A stretch of DNA of 64,000 nt from contig NZ_WQLV01000001.1 in NCBI RefSeq assembly GCF_009753675.1, positions 124,001 through 188,000 of the forward strand, given 5' to 3'. The position numbers and the translations under genes were made by a program. Position 1 is the stretch's first letter; the number at the start of each line of letters is the position of its first letter. Shown here piece after piece: positions 27,753-36,534 of the stretch. This DNA is from Parasedimentitalea huanghaiensis (GTDB lineage: Bacteria; Pseudomonadota; Alphaproteobacteria; Rhodobacterales; Rhodobacteraceae). Under the pieces are notes generated by a model. That model had not been told where the DNA came from, ran no database searches, and saw only the letters and a program-made list of their open reading frames with translations.

Positions 27753-28484
27753 TTATTTTGATGCAGCGCGGGCCGCAAAGACATCGGCTGCAATTTTTCG
27801 GGTTTCGGCCTCAAGGTTATGCAAGCAATCGACGGCTTCCGCCCCGTCGCCGTTTTCAATCGCATCCGCAATGCTGCTGTGCAGGCACACCATGATCCCG
27901 CGTGACCGAGTTGTAAAAGTGATCATATTCATTAACGGTTGCATCGCTTCCACAGCTCCTGCCAGCTGGTAGGATAACACTGGATTGTCCGCGCCATCTA
28001 CCAGGGCTCTATGAAAGGCGACGTCAGAGGCGCAGTAGGCTTCGTCGGTCAGGCTGGGTTGGCTTTGCCGAAAGATCTCGGTGCGCATGGTGGCCAGCTG
28101 ATCAGCGGTGCGGCGTTTAGCTGAAAGTGGCGCGCATGCGCGTTCCAGCGCATATCGAGCTTCACAGGCCGTATCGAAACTAACCTCATTCATAGAAAGC
28201 AACAGGGTCGAGGTTGTAACTTGGTCCGCATAGGCCTCTTTGAAGCTTAGCCGATTGACGAATGCCCCACCGGTTGCACCCCGTTGTGTTCGGATAAGGG
28301 ATTGGGCTGCTAATCTTTTCAGGGCTTCGCGAACTGTTGGGCGTGAAACTTGAAAGTAGTCAGCCAACTCTGCCTCTGAAGGCAGCCGTTCGTCGATGAT
28401 CAGGTCTCCTGAAACAATCGAGTCCCGGATGGCTTTGGCGATTTGAGCCGAGAGGTTAGCGGAACTGTTTGGGTCAATTTTCAC
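27753..28484 (-). CDS. FadR-subfamily GntR regulator of the DMSP demethylation locus
   Basis: A 243-residue regulator with an N-terminal winged helix (LPSEAELADYFQVSRPTVREALKRLAAQSLI) and a C-terminal FCD all-helical ligand domain, with the likely metal/ligand residues in DVAFHRALV and HSSIADAI. It is divergent from dmdA, matching the gene order of Ruegeria pomeroyi, where a GntR regulator adjoins dmdA-acuI. By position it should repress dmdA and acuI and respond to a DMSP or acrylate catabolite. Confidence 0.9.
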   Translation of the reverse strand: MKIDPNSSANLSAQIAKAIRDSIVSGDLIIDERLPSEAELADYFQVSRPTVREALKRLAAQSLIRTQRGATGGAFVNRLSFKEAYADQVTTSTLLLSMNEVSFDTACEARYALERACAPLSAKRRTADQLATMRTEIFRQSQPSLTDEAYCASDVAFHRALVDGADNPVLSYQLAGAVEAMQPLMNMITFTTRSRGIMVCLHSSIADAIENGDGAEAVDCLHNLEAETRKIAADVFAARAASK

Positions 28485-28532
28485 TTTGTTGTCTCGTGTC
28501 TGTGCTGTGAGCAGATGCGCAAATGTTTTTAT

Positions 28533-28556
28533 TGTCTGACATTTAAAAGTCTGACA
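28533..28556 (+). promoter_or_regulatory. Candidate operator: two repeats of TGTCTGACA type
   Basis: TGTCTGACA (28533-28541) is a palindrome around its central T, and AGTCTGACA (28548-28556) repeats it with one change; starts are 15 bases apart. They lie between the divergent regulator and dmdA, where a GntR-family dimer would bind. Confidence 0.5.
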
Positions 28557-28637
28557 CTAAAAAAGCAAGAGTTGAGCCGAAGGATTCTGTAGTGATTCCT
28601 TCTTCAAGTAGTCGTCGAGCAAGTCAGAGAGATAGCA

Positions 28638-29741
28638 ATGGCATTGATTTCACCATCGCGGCGTTTGCGCAGAACCCCCTTTTCAGAAGGTGTCGAGGCA
28701 GCCGGTGTTAAAGCCTACACCGTTTACAATCACATGTTGTTGCCAACTGTGTTTGAGAGCATTGAGGCAGACTACCATCATCTAAAGAAACACGTTCAGG
28801 TCTGGGATGTGTCCTGTGAACGCCAGGTGGAGTTGCGCGGCCCAGATGCGGGACGGCTAATGCAGATGTTAACGCCTCGTGATTTGAGGGGCATGCAGTC
28901 TGGGCAGTGTTTCTATGTGCCAATTGTAGATGAAACGGGTGGTATGCTGAATGACCCGGTTGCGGTGAAGTTGGCAGAAGACCGATGGTGGATCTCCATC
29001 GCTGACAGTGATTTGCTATACTGGGTCAAAGGCATTGCGAACGGTTGGCGGTTGGATGTTCTGGTCGATGAACCAGATGTATCACCGCTGGCGATACAGG
29101 GTCCTAAAGCTGAAGAGCTTTTGGAACGGGTATTTGGCTCCAAAATACGCGATATCCGGTTCTTCCGGTTTGGCCTGTTTCAGTTCCAAGGGCGCGATTT
29201 GGTTATTGCCCGATCTGGATATTCAAAACAGGGCGGGTTTGAGATCTATGTTGAAGGTAGTGAAATCGGTATGCCGCTTTGGCATAAGCTATTTGAGGCT
29301 GGAGCAGACTTGGATGTGCGGGCAGGGTGCCCCAATCTGATTGAGCGGATCGAAGGTGGGTTGCTGAGCTATGGCAATGATATGACCGACGATAACACAC
29401 CGCACGAATGTGGGTTAGGTCGGTTCTGCGATACTCATACTGCGATCGGCTGCATTGGTCGCGATGCTTTGTTGCGCATCGCAAAAGAGGGGCCGGTTCA
29501 ACAGATCCGACCACTTTCGATCAGTGGAGAACCTGTCCCAGCCTGCACGGATTACTGGCCTCTATACGCTTCAGGTAAGCGGGTGGGGCGTGTGTCCTCA
29601 GCCGCTTGGTCGCCGGATTTCCGGATGAACGTGGCAATCGGCCTGGTTCGTATGACCCACTGGGATGCGGGAAGTAAACTTGAAGTCGAAACGCCTGACG
29701 GTATGCGCGTGGCGACTGTGCGCGATAGATTCTGGATTTGA
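28638..29741 (+). CDS. dmdA: Dimethylsulfoniopropionate demethylase
   Basis: DmdA moves a methyl group from DMSP to tetrahydrofolate, giving methylmercaptopropionate, the first step of the demethylation pathway. The 367-residue protein is a GcvT-fold member beginning MALISPSRRLRRTPFSEGVE, with VWDVSCERQVELRGPDA, a folate-site region IADSDLLYWVKGIA and SGYSKQGGFEIYV. Length and gene order (regulator, dmdA, acuI) match the characterised Ruegeria locus, which separates it from plain aminomethyltransferases. acuI follows after 11 bases with AAGGAGAG. Confidence 0.95.
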   Translation: MALISPSRRLRRTPFSEGVEAAGVKAYTVYNHMLLPTVFESIEADYHHLKKHVQVWDVSCERQVELRGPDAGRLMQMLTPRDLRGMQSGQCFYVPIVDETGGMLNDPVAVKLAEDRWWISIADSDLLYWVKGIANGWRLDVLVDEPDVSPLAIQGPKAEELLERVFGSKIRDIRFFRFGLFQFQGRDLVIARSGYSKQGGFEIYVEGSEIGMPLWHKLFEAGADLDVRAGCPNLIERIEGGLLSYGNDMTDDNTPHECGLGRFCDTHTAIGCIGRDALLRIAKEGPVQQIRPLSISGEPVPACTDYWPLYASGKRVGRVSSAAWSPDFRMNVAIGLVRMTHWDAGSKLEVETPDGMRVATVRDRFWI

Positions 29742-29752
29742 AGGAGAGCACT

Positions 29753-30745
29753 ATGTTCAATGCGTTAGTTGTAAACAAAGATAGCGAAAGCGGCAAAACC
29801 TCGGCTGCGGTAGAAAAGGTCAGTCTGGACCAGCTGCCAGGCGGTGAGGTGACGGTTGCGGTGGAATACTCCACAGTAAATTACAAAGATGGTCTGTGTA
29901 TCGGTCCTGGTGGTGGGCTGGTTCGCAAATATCCACATATTCCCGGAATTGATTTTTCAGGCACAGTGGAAGCGAGCAGTGACGACAGGTACAAGCCTGG
30001 TGACAAGGTGGTGTTGACTGGCTGGCGAGTTGGCGAAGCTCATTGGGGGGGGTACTCACAGAAAGCAAATGTCAAAGCCGACTGGCTGGTGCCTTTGCCC
30101 AAAGGGTTGAACAGTCGTCAGGCGATGGCTGTTGGGACAGCTGGTTTCACGGCGATGCTGTCGGTCATGGCTTTGGAAGACCATGGGTTAATACCTGGCC
30201 ATGGCCCGGTATTGGTGACGGGCGCCGCGGGGGGCGTTGGGTCAGTTGCAACTGCGATATTAGCCAATCTTGGGTACGAGGTGGCAGGTGTTACCGGACG
30301 ACCAGAGGCAGCTGAGTATTTGACATCTTTGGGCGCGACCCAAATTGTTGCTCGTGATGAGATCAATGAAACTGTTAAACGCCCACTCGAGGCAGAAAGC
30401 TGGGCGGGCTGTGTTGATGCCGTTGGTGGTGCCATGCTTGCGCGTGTGCTGGGGCAGATGAAATATGGGGCATCTGTTGCGGCCGTTGGTTTGGCTGGAG
30501 GCGCGGGCTTGCCCGCTACGGTGATCCCATTTCTGTTGCGCGGGGTAAACTTGTTAGGGATCGACAGTGTCATGCAGCCTTATGACAACCGTCTCCGGGC
30601 CTGGCAGCGCGTTGCTTCGGATTTACCAATGGATAAGCTGGAAGCGATGATTCAACCCGCCTCACTTAGCGATTTGCCGCAATTGGGTGAGGCAATTTTA
30701 AAGGGTGAGATTAAGGGACGCGTAGTTGTTGATGTGAATGCGTAA
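29753..30745 (+). CDS. acuI: Acrylyl-CoA reductase (NADPH)
   Basis: AcuI reduces acryloyl-CoA to propionyl-CoA, which detoxifies acrylate produced by DMSP catabolism. The 330-residue protein belongs to the zinc-free medium-chain dehydrogenases: VEYSTVNYKDGLCI near residue 45, PGIDFSGTVE, the cofactor loop VTGAAGGVGSVA near residue 155 and the C-terminal LGEAILKGEIKGRVVVDV. The ATG at 29753 has AAGGAGAG upstream. It is the second gene of the dmdA operon. Confidence 0.94.
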   Translation: MFNALVVNKDSESGKTSAAVEKVSLDQLPGGEVTVAVEYSTVNYKDGLCIGPGGGLVRKYPHIPGIDFSGTVEASSDDRYKPGDKVVLTGWRVGEAHWGGYSQKANVKADWLVPLPKGLNSRQAMAVGTAGFTAMLSVMALEDHGLIPGHGPVLVTGAAGGVGSVATAILANLGYEVAGVTGRPEAAEYLTSLGATQIVARDEINETVKRPLEAESWAGCVDAVGGAMLARVLGQMKYGASVAAVGLAGGAGLPATVIPFLLRGVNLLGIDSVMQPYDNRLRAWQRVASDLPMDKLEAMIQPASLSDLPQLGEAILKGEIKGRVVVDVNA

Positions 30746-30751
30746 AATAAA

Positions 30752-30778
30752 CCCTGGCGCGGAGTGGCCGTGCCAGGG
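30752..30778 (+). terminator. Terminator of the dmdA-acuI operon
   Basis: The repeat CCCTGGC-GCGG-AGTG-GCCGT-GCCAGGG forms a stem of about 10 bp with one mismatch, seven bases after the acuI stop, followed by CTTTC. It lies between convergent genes and may act on both. Confidence 0.7.
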
Positions 30779-30790
30779 CTTTCACGAGCT

Positions 30791-31663
30791 TTAAGAGTTC
30801 ATCTCGCCAGCGTTTACAATAGGAGCGCGGAAATTAGGGGTTTTGAACCTACTGCGGGTCTTGTTGCCAAAACTCAAACTTAGGCCAAAATAGACAGAGT
30901 GGAACGTCGCCTGCTCGTCAATCAAGGTGCGGCCAACCCGTACAAAATCGCCTTGATACCCAACAAACCAATCCAGTCGCTCTGAAATTGGTTGTTGATA
31001 GCGCAAGCCAAACTGAAGCCATTCACCATCATCATGATCGGAGCTTTCTTCGAAATCTCCAAATCCAGCAGCGAGATTGCCGGTTAACAGACCTTTGAAT
31101 AGGGGACGAGAGTGTCCGATATTCATATAGGTCATATCCTCTATGCCATCGTGATCAGGATCCAGGCCATCGTCAGCCATATGCATGTATCCCGCCTGAA
31201 CAAAAGTATTGCCCCAAGCCTTTTCAACACCAATACCAAATAGGGGGCCGCCATGTTCGTCATCGGCATTGTTGTTGGCGTTTGCCCAGGTCGCAAAGAT
31301 ACCCCATGGGCTCTTTGGGTTACCCAGCGAATAGTGCAGGCCGTACCCGTGGTACCGAGCATTGTCATTTCGAGATGACGGATTGCTGTGGGTCTCTCCG
31401 TGCTCGTCGTAGGTGAAGTCCAAATAGAGCTGGTTGCCATTTTCGAATGAAACCAACCCACCAGCATATACGCCACCGCCACTCGACGAGGCGCACAGCT
31501 CAGTTCCGCCACTGTCACAGCTTTCACCGTCGTCCAGGGCGCCAGATGGATTTACCTTTTGAAGCCATACGTCGGTTTCGGCACTAAAGCTTTGGGCGGT
31601 GATTGGTGTTGAAAGTGTGAGCAACACAAGTATCTGAGGGAGGCAGGCGAGGCGATTGAACAT
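30791..31663 (-). CDS. Outer-membrane beta-barrel protein
   Basis: A 290-residue protein with a signal peptide ending TPITAQS and then alternating aromatic/hydrophobic strands (NQLYLDFTYDE, GYGLHYSLG, WGIFATWA, NTFVQAGYMHM, LQFGLRYQQP, LDWFVGYQGDF). The strand FHSVYFGLSLSFG has the aromatic C-terminal barrel signature, but 25 further residues follow it. Acidic His/Asp loops (DHDDGE, DPDHDGIED) may bind cations. It is convergent with acuI; any role in DMSP uptake is only suggested by position. Confidence 0.75.
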   Translation of the reverse strand: MFNRLACLPQILVLLTLSTPITAQSFSAETDVWLQKVNPSGALDDGESCDSGGTELCASSSGGGVYAGGLVSFENGNQLYLDFTYDEHGETHSNPSSRNDNARYHGYGLHYSLGNPKSPWGIFATWANANNNADDEHGGPLFGIGVEKAWGNTFVQAGYMHMADDGLDPDHDGIEDMTYMNIGHSRPLFKGLLTGNLAAGFGDFEESSDHDDGEWLQFGLRYQQPISERLDWFVGYQGDFVRVGRTLIDEQATFHSVYFGLSLSFGNKTRSRFKTPNFRAPIVNAGEMNS

Positions 31664-31893
31664 AGCTTTCCGTGGCTTTAACTCTTAGTTAACGCGCCTC
31701 TTATTGAAGTTAGAGATCAGGTGTTCTTTTGGTTTCTTGAAATCACCGATTGCATCAGACCGTGTTGCTGCAGAAACACATCGGGATGAGTTTGGGAGGC
31801 ATTTGAACACGCTATGGAGGTCCCACTTTTGCTAATTTCCCGCCTGGGTTCAATTCGACGTTTCGGAACAACAGCCGTGATTCACCCAAGTCG

Positions 31894-31921
31894 AAAAGAC
31901 CCCGGAGCAACCCCGGGTCTT
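31894..31921 (-). terminator. Terminator of the VOC gene
   Basis: On the minus strand AAGACCC...GGGTCTT with an inner GG/CC stem is followed by TTTTC, five bases after the VOC stop. Confidence 0.75.
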
Positions 31922-31926
31922 CGACG

Positions 31927-32310
31927 TTAGCGATCGTTCCCAACAAAGAAACCAACAGTGTTCCCGTCTGGGTCTTTTGCATAGAAAAAGCGACCCGCTG
32001 GAATTTCGATGGCAGGTGATGTGACCTCACCCCCAGCTTTGGTAACTCGGTCCATTACGTCTTCCAATTTACCTTCTGCTGCTAGGTGCAACGTGGGTCC
32101 AGAACCCTCGATGGCAGGTTTGCCGGGGTAGAGATGCAAAGCGACGCCAGAGCAAGGATCGGCGGGCTTAAACATCGCAATTGGGTTGGGTCCGCTGGAG
32201 TCGATTTGCAATGCAGCGCCAGTCACGATGCCATAAAACTCGCAAGCCTTGGTTAAGTCAGTAACGGGCAGTTCGCCCCAGACCAAGAAGTGTGTGGGAG
32301 AGTAAGTCAT
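31927..32310 (-). CDS. VOC (glyoxalase/bleomycin resistance fold) family protein
   Basis: A 127-residue protein with two beta-alpha-beta-beta-beta modules: FLVWGELPVTDLTKACEFYGIVTG, then VTSPAIEIPAGRFFYAKDPDGNTVGFFVG. The Glu in this last strand region and an N-terminal polar residue usually bind metal. Substrate unknown; members include glyoxalases, dioxygenases and resistance proteins. It is followed at once by a terminator. Confidence 0.85.
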   Translation of the reverse strand: MTYSPTHFLVWGELPVTDLTKACEFYGIVTGAALQIDSSGPNPIAMFKPADPCSGVALHLYPGKPAIEGSGPTLHLAAEGKLEDVMDRVTKAGGEVTSPAIEIPAGRFFYAKDPDGNTVGFFVGNDR

Positions 32311-32438
32311 AGAAGTTCATCCTTTGTTTTGACCTTTTCATGCTGCCAGAGGCTGTTGCCAGTTTTTGACATCAGCAAGAGGGCTTGACCTGTGCTGTCA
32401 ACAACGGCACTGATTTCGCAATATTTTGGGGAGTGAAC

Positions 32439-33662
32439 ATGCCGTTGGATATCGATTTTGTACGCAGCCAGTTTCCTGCGTTTTCCGAACCCAGCCTGCA
32501 GGGGCAGGCATTTTTTGAAAATGCCGGTGGATCATATACTTGTCAGCCGGTAATTGACCGACTGACAAGGTTCTACAACCAGCGCAAAGTACAGCCCTAT
32601 GCCCCTTATGAGGCCTCCACGCTGGGGGGGGCTGAGATGGACGAAGCCAGACGTCGCCTTGCAGCTATGATGGGGGTTGAGACGGATGAGCTCAGCTTTG
32701 GCCCCTCAACCAGTCAGAATGTTTATGTACTGGCTCAGGCTTTTCGCAAGTTCGTAAGTCCAGGCGAAGCAATTGTCGTGACCAATCAGGATCACGAGGC
32801 CAATACTGGTCCTTGGCGGCGGTTGGCGGACGAAGGTATTGAAATTCGGGAGTGGGTGATTGATCCGCAGACCGGGCATCTGGATCCAGCAGATCTTGAG
32901 AAAATCTTGGACGATAAAGTGCGTCTGGTTTGTTTTCCACATTGCTCAAACGTGGTGGGTGAAATCAATCCTGTGACCGAAATTACAGCATTGGCTCATG
33001 CCGCTGGCGCGTTTGTCTGTGTTGATGGCGTCTCCTATGCACCGCATGGTTTACCCAATGTTGGAGAGCTGGGGCCGGATATCTATCTGTTTTCGGCCTA
33101 CAAAACCTATGGCCCGCATCAGGGACTGATGGTGGTGCGAAAAGCGCTGGCAGACTTGCTACCCAATCAGGCGCACTATTTTAATGGGGGTGTAGGGTAC
33201 AAACGGTTTACGCCGGCAGGTCCAGATCATGCACAAGTGGCCGCCTGTGCCGGGATGGCTGATTACATTGAAATGTTGTGCGATCATCATGGCGGACCCT
33301 CAGAGGATGCCGCGGCCCGAGCAGCCTTTGTTCATGATCTCATGCGCGCTCAGGAAGTGAAGCTTTTACAACCGCTTCTCGACATGCTGCGAGAACGCAA
33401 CGATGTGCGTTTGATAGGGCCGGACAAGGCTGAATTGCGTGCGCCAACAGTTGCCATTCAGTTGAACAGACCGGCTGAACCGGTTGCGGCAAAGCTGGCA
33501 GAGTTGGGGATCATGGCTGGGGGCGGGGATTTTTACGCTGTACGCGCGTTAAAAGCCCTGGGTGCTGATCCCGAGGTAGGCGTGCTACGAGTTAGCTTTA
33601 CTCATTATACATCAGAAGAAGAGGTGAAGGCACTGATCGCGGCTCTCGAATCCGTGCTCTGA
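32439..33662 (+). CDS. Class V aminotransferase-fold PLP enzyme (cysteine desulfurase-like)
   Basis: A 407-residue fold-type I PLP enzyme: FFENAGGSYTCQPVIDRL at the N-terminus, GPSTSQNVYVLAQAF, NQDHEANTGPWRRLAD, the PLP-binding Asp in FVCVDGVSYAPHG and the Schiff-base Lys in FSAYKTYGPHQG (residue ~221). The Lys context fits the SufS/kynureninase-like class V family, but no catalytic Cys loop was evident, so I call it a class V enzyme of unknown substrate. The start at 32439 has a GGGGA site; the longer frame has no support. Confidence 0.85.
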   Translation: MPLDIDFVRSQFPAFSEPSLQGQAFFENAGGSYTCQPVIDRLTRFYNQRKVQPYAPYEASTLGGAEMDEARRRLAAMMGVETDELSFGPSTSQNVYVLAQAFRKFVSPGEAIVVTNQDHEANTGPWRRLADEGIEIREWVIDPQTGHLDPADLEKILDDKVRLVCFPHCSNVVGEINPVTEITALAHAAGAFVCVDGVSYAPHGLPNVGELGPDIYLFSAYKTYGPHQGLMVVRKALADLLPNQAHYFNGGVGYKRFTPAGPDHAQVAACAGMADYIEMLCDHHGGPSEDAAARAAFVHDLMRAQEVKLLQPLLDMLRERNDVRLIGPDKAELRAPTVAIQLNRPAEPVAAKLAELGIMAGGGDFYAVRALKALGADPEVGVLRVSFTHYTSEEEVKALIAALESVL

Positions 33663-33838
33663 TCTTGGTCCTCATAGGCAGTTGTTTGATGCGTCGTCTG
33701 CGTGGCGGGTGACGGCATCTAACTTCAATACCAATGAAACACTGAATTTCCGCTAGGCCTATTGCACGGAAGCTCCTAAAATGGATCAATTGAACACGAT
33801 ACTGACTGCTTCTTCCTATCACTAAACGGATCTAATCT

Positions 33839-34279
33839 ATGCCCACAGGCGCACGACTGACCGCGGCTCTCTGCCTCGCGCTACTTGCATTTCTCTTGTC
33901 GGGAGAGATCATGCCATTGATGCCAGAGGGCACCAATTTTGGCTACTTTACGCCGTTGAATATGGGTTTAGGGCTCGTTGTGGGGTGGGTCGTGATGGGC
34001 AAACGAGCGGGACGCGGATTTGTGCCTGCTCTTAATAATGGAATAAGCGGGGTTGCTGTGTTGCTGTTTTGGGGGCTGTTTATTCAAGGCACCTATGAAA
34101 TGTTTCAAAAGGCAATGCGCAACCATTATGATGGGCCGTTTGACGCACTGTCAGCAATTTTCACTATCGGGCTTGATTACGCCATTATGATTTTTGTTCC
34201 AGAAGTGATCGTGACAGTGCTGATAGGGGCGATTGTTTCTGGTCTTGCCACCGAAAACGCGTCACGACGCTGGCGTTAG
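33839..34279 (+). CDS. trgA: TrgA family membrane protein (tellurite resistance locus)
   Basis: A 146-residue inner-membrane protein with about four hydrophobic helices (residues ~5-25, ~42-60, ~72-90, ~108-135). It matches TrgA of Rhodobacter sphaeroides, part of the trgAB-cysK locus that raises tellurite resistance. The gene order here, trgA-trgB-cysK, is the same. Molecular role is unknown. Confidence 0.9.
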   Translation: MPTGARLTAALCLALLAFLLSGEIMPLMPEGTNFGYFTPLNMGLGLVVGWVVMGKRAGRGFVPALNNGISGVAVLLFWGLFIQGTYEMFQKAMRNHYDGPFDALSAIFTIGLDYAIMIFVPEVIVTVLIGAIVSGLATENASRRWR

Positions 34280-34307
34280 TATTTGTTAAAATAAAAGGTT
34301 ACGATAC

Positions 34308-35432
34308 GTGACGGATCTCTTCTTCTATGGCACTTTGCGTTATGCTGCATTGTTGGAACTGGTTCTTGGACGGTCTGGAACTGATCTGGATACTTTTCCA
34401 GCCAGCTTGGCGGGGCACGGTATTTTTGCGGTTAAGGGAGAGATCTTTCCAGCCATCGAAGAGCGGGCCGGTCATGTTGCACATGGGGTATTGGTCCGGG
34501 GGCTTTCCAATGAAGATGTGGCAGCACTTAACTTCTACGAAGGCGGGTTTGACTATGATTTGAAGGACGTCATGCTGCAATTGCAGGACGGAACTGAAGC
34601 AGTGGCTTCGGTCTATTTTCCTCAACCTGGACTATGGCAGACAGGACCTGCATGGACCTTAGAGGAATGGGTTACAGATTGGGGAGCTCTGACCCTACGT
34701 GCAGCCCAGGAGGTCATGGCCTATCAAGGCCGGATGAATGCATCAGAGGTGGCTCGGTGTTTCCCGTCAGTTCGAACCCGGGCTGCGGCATGGATCGCGG
34801 CTCAGGCGCGCCAGCAAGATCCGGATCACGACCTTGCTGAGGATGTGGTTGTGCACGCCCACAAACACGCTCACTTAAATTTTTTCGGCATGGAAGAAAT
34901 GGATCTCCAGTTCCGGCGCAACGATGGCAGTCTTAGCCCGGTGATGAACCGTTGTGCAGCACTGGTTGGTCGCGCGGCTGTGGTTTTACCTTATGACCCG
35001 GTTCGCGACGAAGTGCTGTTGGTTGAACAGTTTCGCGCCGCCACATTTATCGCTGGAGAGCAAAGCCCATGGATGTGGGAGCCCGTTGCCGGGTTGGTGG
35101 ATCCAGGGGAAACAGCGGAACAAGCAGCACATCGTGAGGCTATGGAAGAAGCGGGTGTGGCGCTGGATACTTTGGAACCTGTTGCTCAGGTCTATCCGTC
35201 CAGTGGCGCATCGGGGGAATTCATTCACATTTTTGTTGGGATCGGAGACCTGTCTCGCCGTGAGGCTGGTGGGGGGCTAGCCTCGGAAGGGGAAGACATT
35301 CGTTGCAAAGTCATCAGTTTTGAAGACTTGATGGTCGAAGTAGATGCTCAGCGTTTTCTGGATATGCCGCTTATGACTGCGGCTTTGTGGTTGGCGCGGC
35401 ATCGTACACGGTTGCGAAAGGCCAAAACCTAG
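34308..35432 (+). CDS. trgB: Gamma-glutamylcyclotransferase-NUDIX fusion, TrgB type
   Basis: A 374-residue two-domain protein. Residues ~1-115 resemble gamma-glutamylcyclotransferases (FFYGTLRYAALLELVLGR). Residues ~195-370 form a NUDIX hydrolase with GLVDPGETAEQAAHREAMEEAGV (GX5EX7REUXEE) and a conserved N-terminal VLLVEQFRAATF, as in ADP-ribose pyrophosphatases. This matches TrgB of R. sphaeroides. The start is GTG at 34308, 28 bases after trgA. The fusion suggests handling of glutathione and nucleotide-derivative metabolites. Confidence 0.9.
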   Translation: MTDLFFYGTLRYAALLELVLGRSGTDLDTFPASLAGHGIFAVKGEIFPAIEERAGHVAHGVLVRGLSNEDVAALNFYEGGFDYDLKDVMLQLQDGTEAVASVYFPQPGLWQTGPAWTLEEWVTDWGALTLRAAQEVMAYQGRMNASEVARCFPSVRTRAAAWIAAQARQQDPDHDLAEDVVVHAHKHAHLNFFGMEEMDLQFRRNDGSLSPVMNRCAALVGRAAVVLPYDPVRDEVLLVEQFRAATFIAGEQSPWMWEPVAGLVDPGETAEQAAHREAMEEAGVALDTLEPVAQVYPSSGASGEFIHIFVGIGDLSRREAGGGLASEGEDIRCKVISFEDLMVEVDAQRFLDMPLMTAALWLARHRTRLRKAKT

Positions 35433-35499
35433 CATCTTCTGACCTTGAGATCATGTCTGGGCTTGTCTACATCAGAAGAGATTGATCGAAAGGGATACC

Positions 35500-36534
35500 A
35501 TGCGCATCGCACGTGATCTGGCCGACGCTATCGGCCACACTCCACTTATCCGTTTGAATCGCGTCAGCGATGAAACGGGTTGTGAAATTCTGGGCAAAGC
35601 CGAGTTCATGAACCCGGGTCAGTCGGTGAAAGACCGTGCTGCGCTATATATCATCAAAGACGCCATTGCGCGGGGTGATCTGAAGCCAGGTGGAACCATC
35701 GTTGAAGGGACCGCCGGGAATACTGGTATTGGCTTGGCGCTGGTTGGGGCGTCGATGGGATTCAAAACGGTGATCGTGATCCCGGAAACCCAGTCCGAAG
35801 AGAAAAAAGATATGTTGCGTCTGGCGGGCGCCCAGCTTGTCCAGGTGCCGGCGGCACCATATCGCAATCCAAACAACTTTGTACGTTATTCTGAAAGACT
35901 GGCAAACGAGCTGGCTAAGAGCGAGCCCAACGGTGCGGTGTGGGCCAACCAGTTTGACAATGTTGCTAACAGATTGGCGCATGTAGAAACTACTGGTCCC
36001 GAAATTTGGGAGCAAACCGATGGCAAGGTCGATGGTTTTGTCTGTGCTGTCGGTTCAGGTGGTACGTTGGCTGGGGTCGCCGACGCGCTGCAGCCAAAAG
36101 GTGTGAAAATTGGTCTCGCTGACCCGATGGGGGCTGGGTTGTTTTCCTACTACACCACCGGTGAAATCGCGATGGAAGGCGGCTCGATCGCTGAAGGAAT
36201 TGGTCAGGTTCGTATCACCAAAAATCTGGAAGGTTTCAAACCGGATCTCTCCTATCAGATTTCCGATCAGGAAGCCGTGCCCTATATTTTTGATCTGTTG
36301 CATGACGAAGGTCTGGTGCTTGGCGGTTCGTCGGCAATCAATATAGCCGGTGCAGTGCGCATGGCTCGCGATTTGGGCAAAGGCCACACTATTGTCACAG
36401 TACTTTGCGACTACGGCACACGCTACCAATCCAAACTTTTCAACCCGGATTTTCTGCGCGAAAAGAACCTGCCTGTGCCAGACTGGATGACCCATACACC
36501 AGCCTCGATACCTGGTGTGTTCGAAGAGGTATGA
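35500..36534 (+). CDS. cysK: Cysteine synthase
   Basis: A PLP enzyme that makes cysteine from O-acetylserine and sulfide. The 344-residue protein has the PLP Lys in NPGQSVKDRAAL (~residue 44), the TAGNTGIGLA loop and the phosphate-binding GSGGTLAG. It is longer than E. coli CysK by ~20 residues and carries a C-terminal tail PDWMTHTPASIPGVFEEV. It is the third gene of the tellurite locus; cysteine supply supports tellurite tolerance. The stop overlaps the ATG of the channel gene. Confidence 0.93.
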   Translation: MRIARDLADAIGHTPLIRLNRVSDETGCEILGKAEFMNPGQSVKDRAALYIIKDAIARGDLKPGGTIVEGTAGNTGIGLALVGASMGFKTVIVIPETQSEEKKDMLRLAGAQLVQVPAAPYRNPNNFVRYSERLANELAKSEPNGAVWANQFDNVANRLAHVETTGPEIWEQTDGKVDGFVCAVGSGGTLAGVADALQPKGVKIGLADPMGAGLFSYYTTGEIAMEGGSIAEGIGQVRITKNLEGFKPDLSYQISDQEAVPYIFDLLHDEGLVLGGSSAINIAGAVRMARDLGKGHTIVTVLCDYGTRYQSKLFNPDFLREKNLPVPDWMTHTPASIPGVFEEV

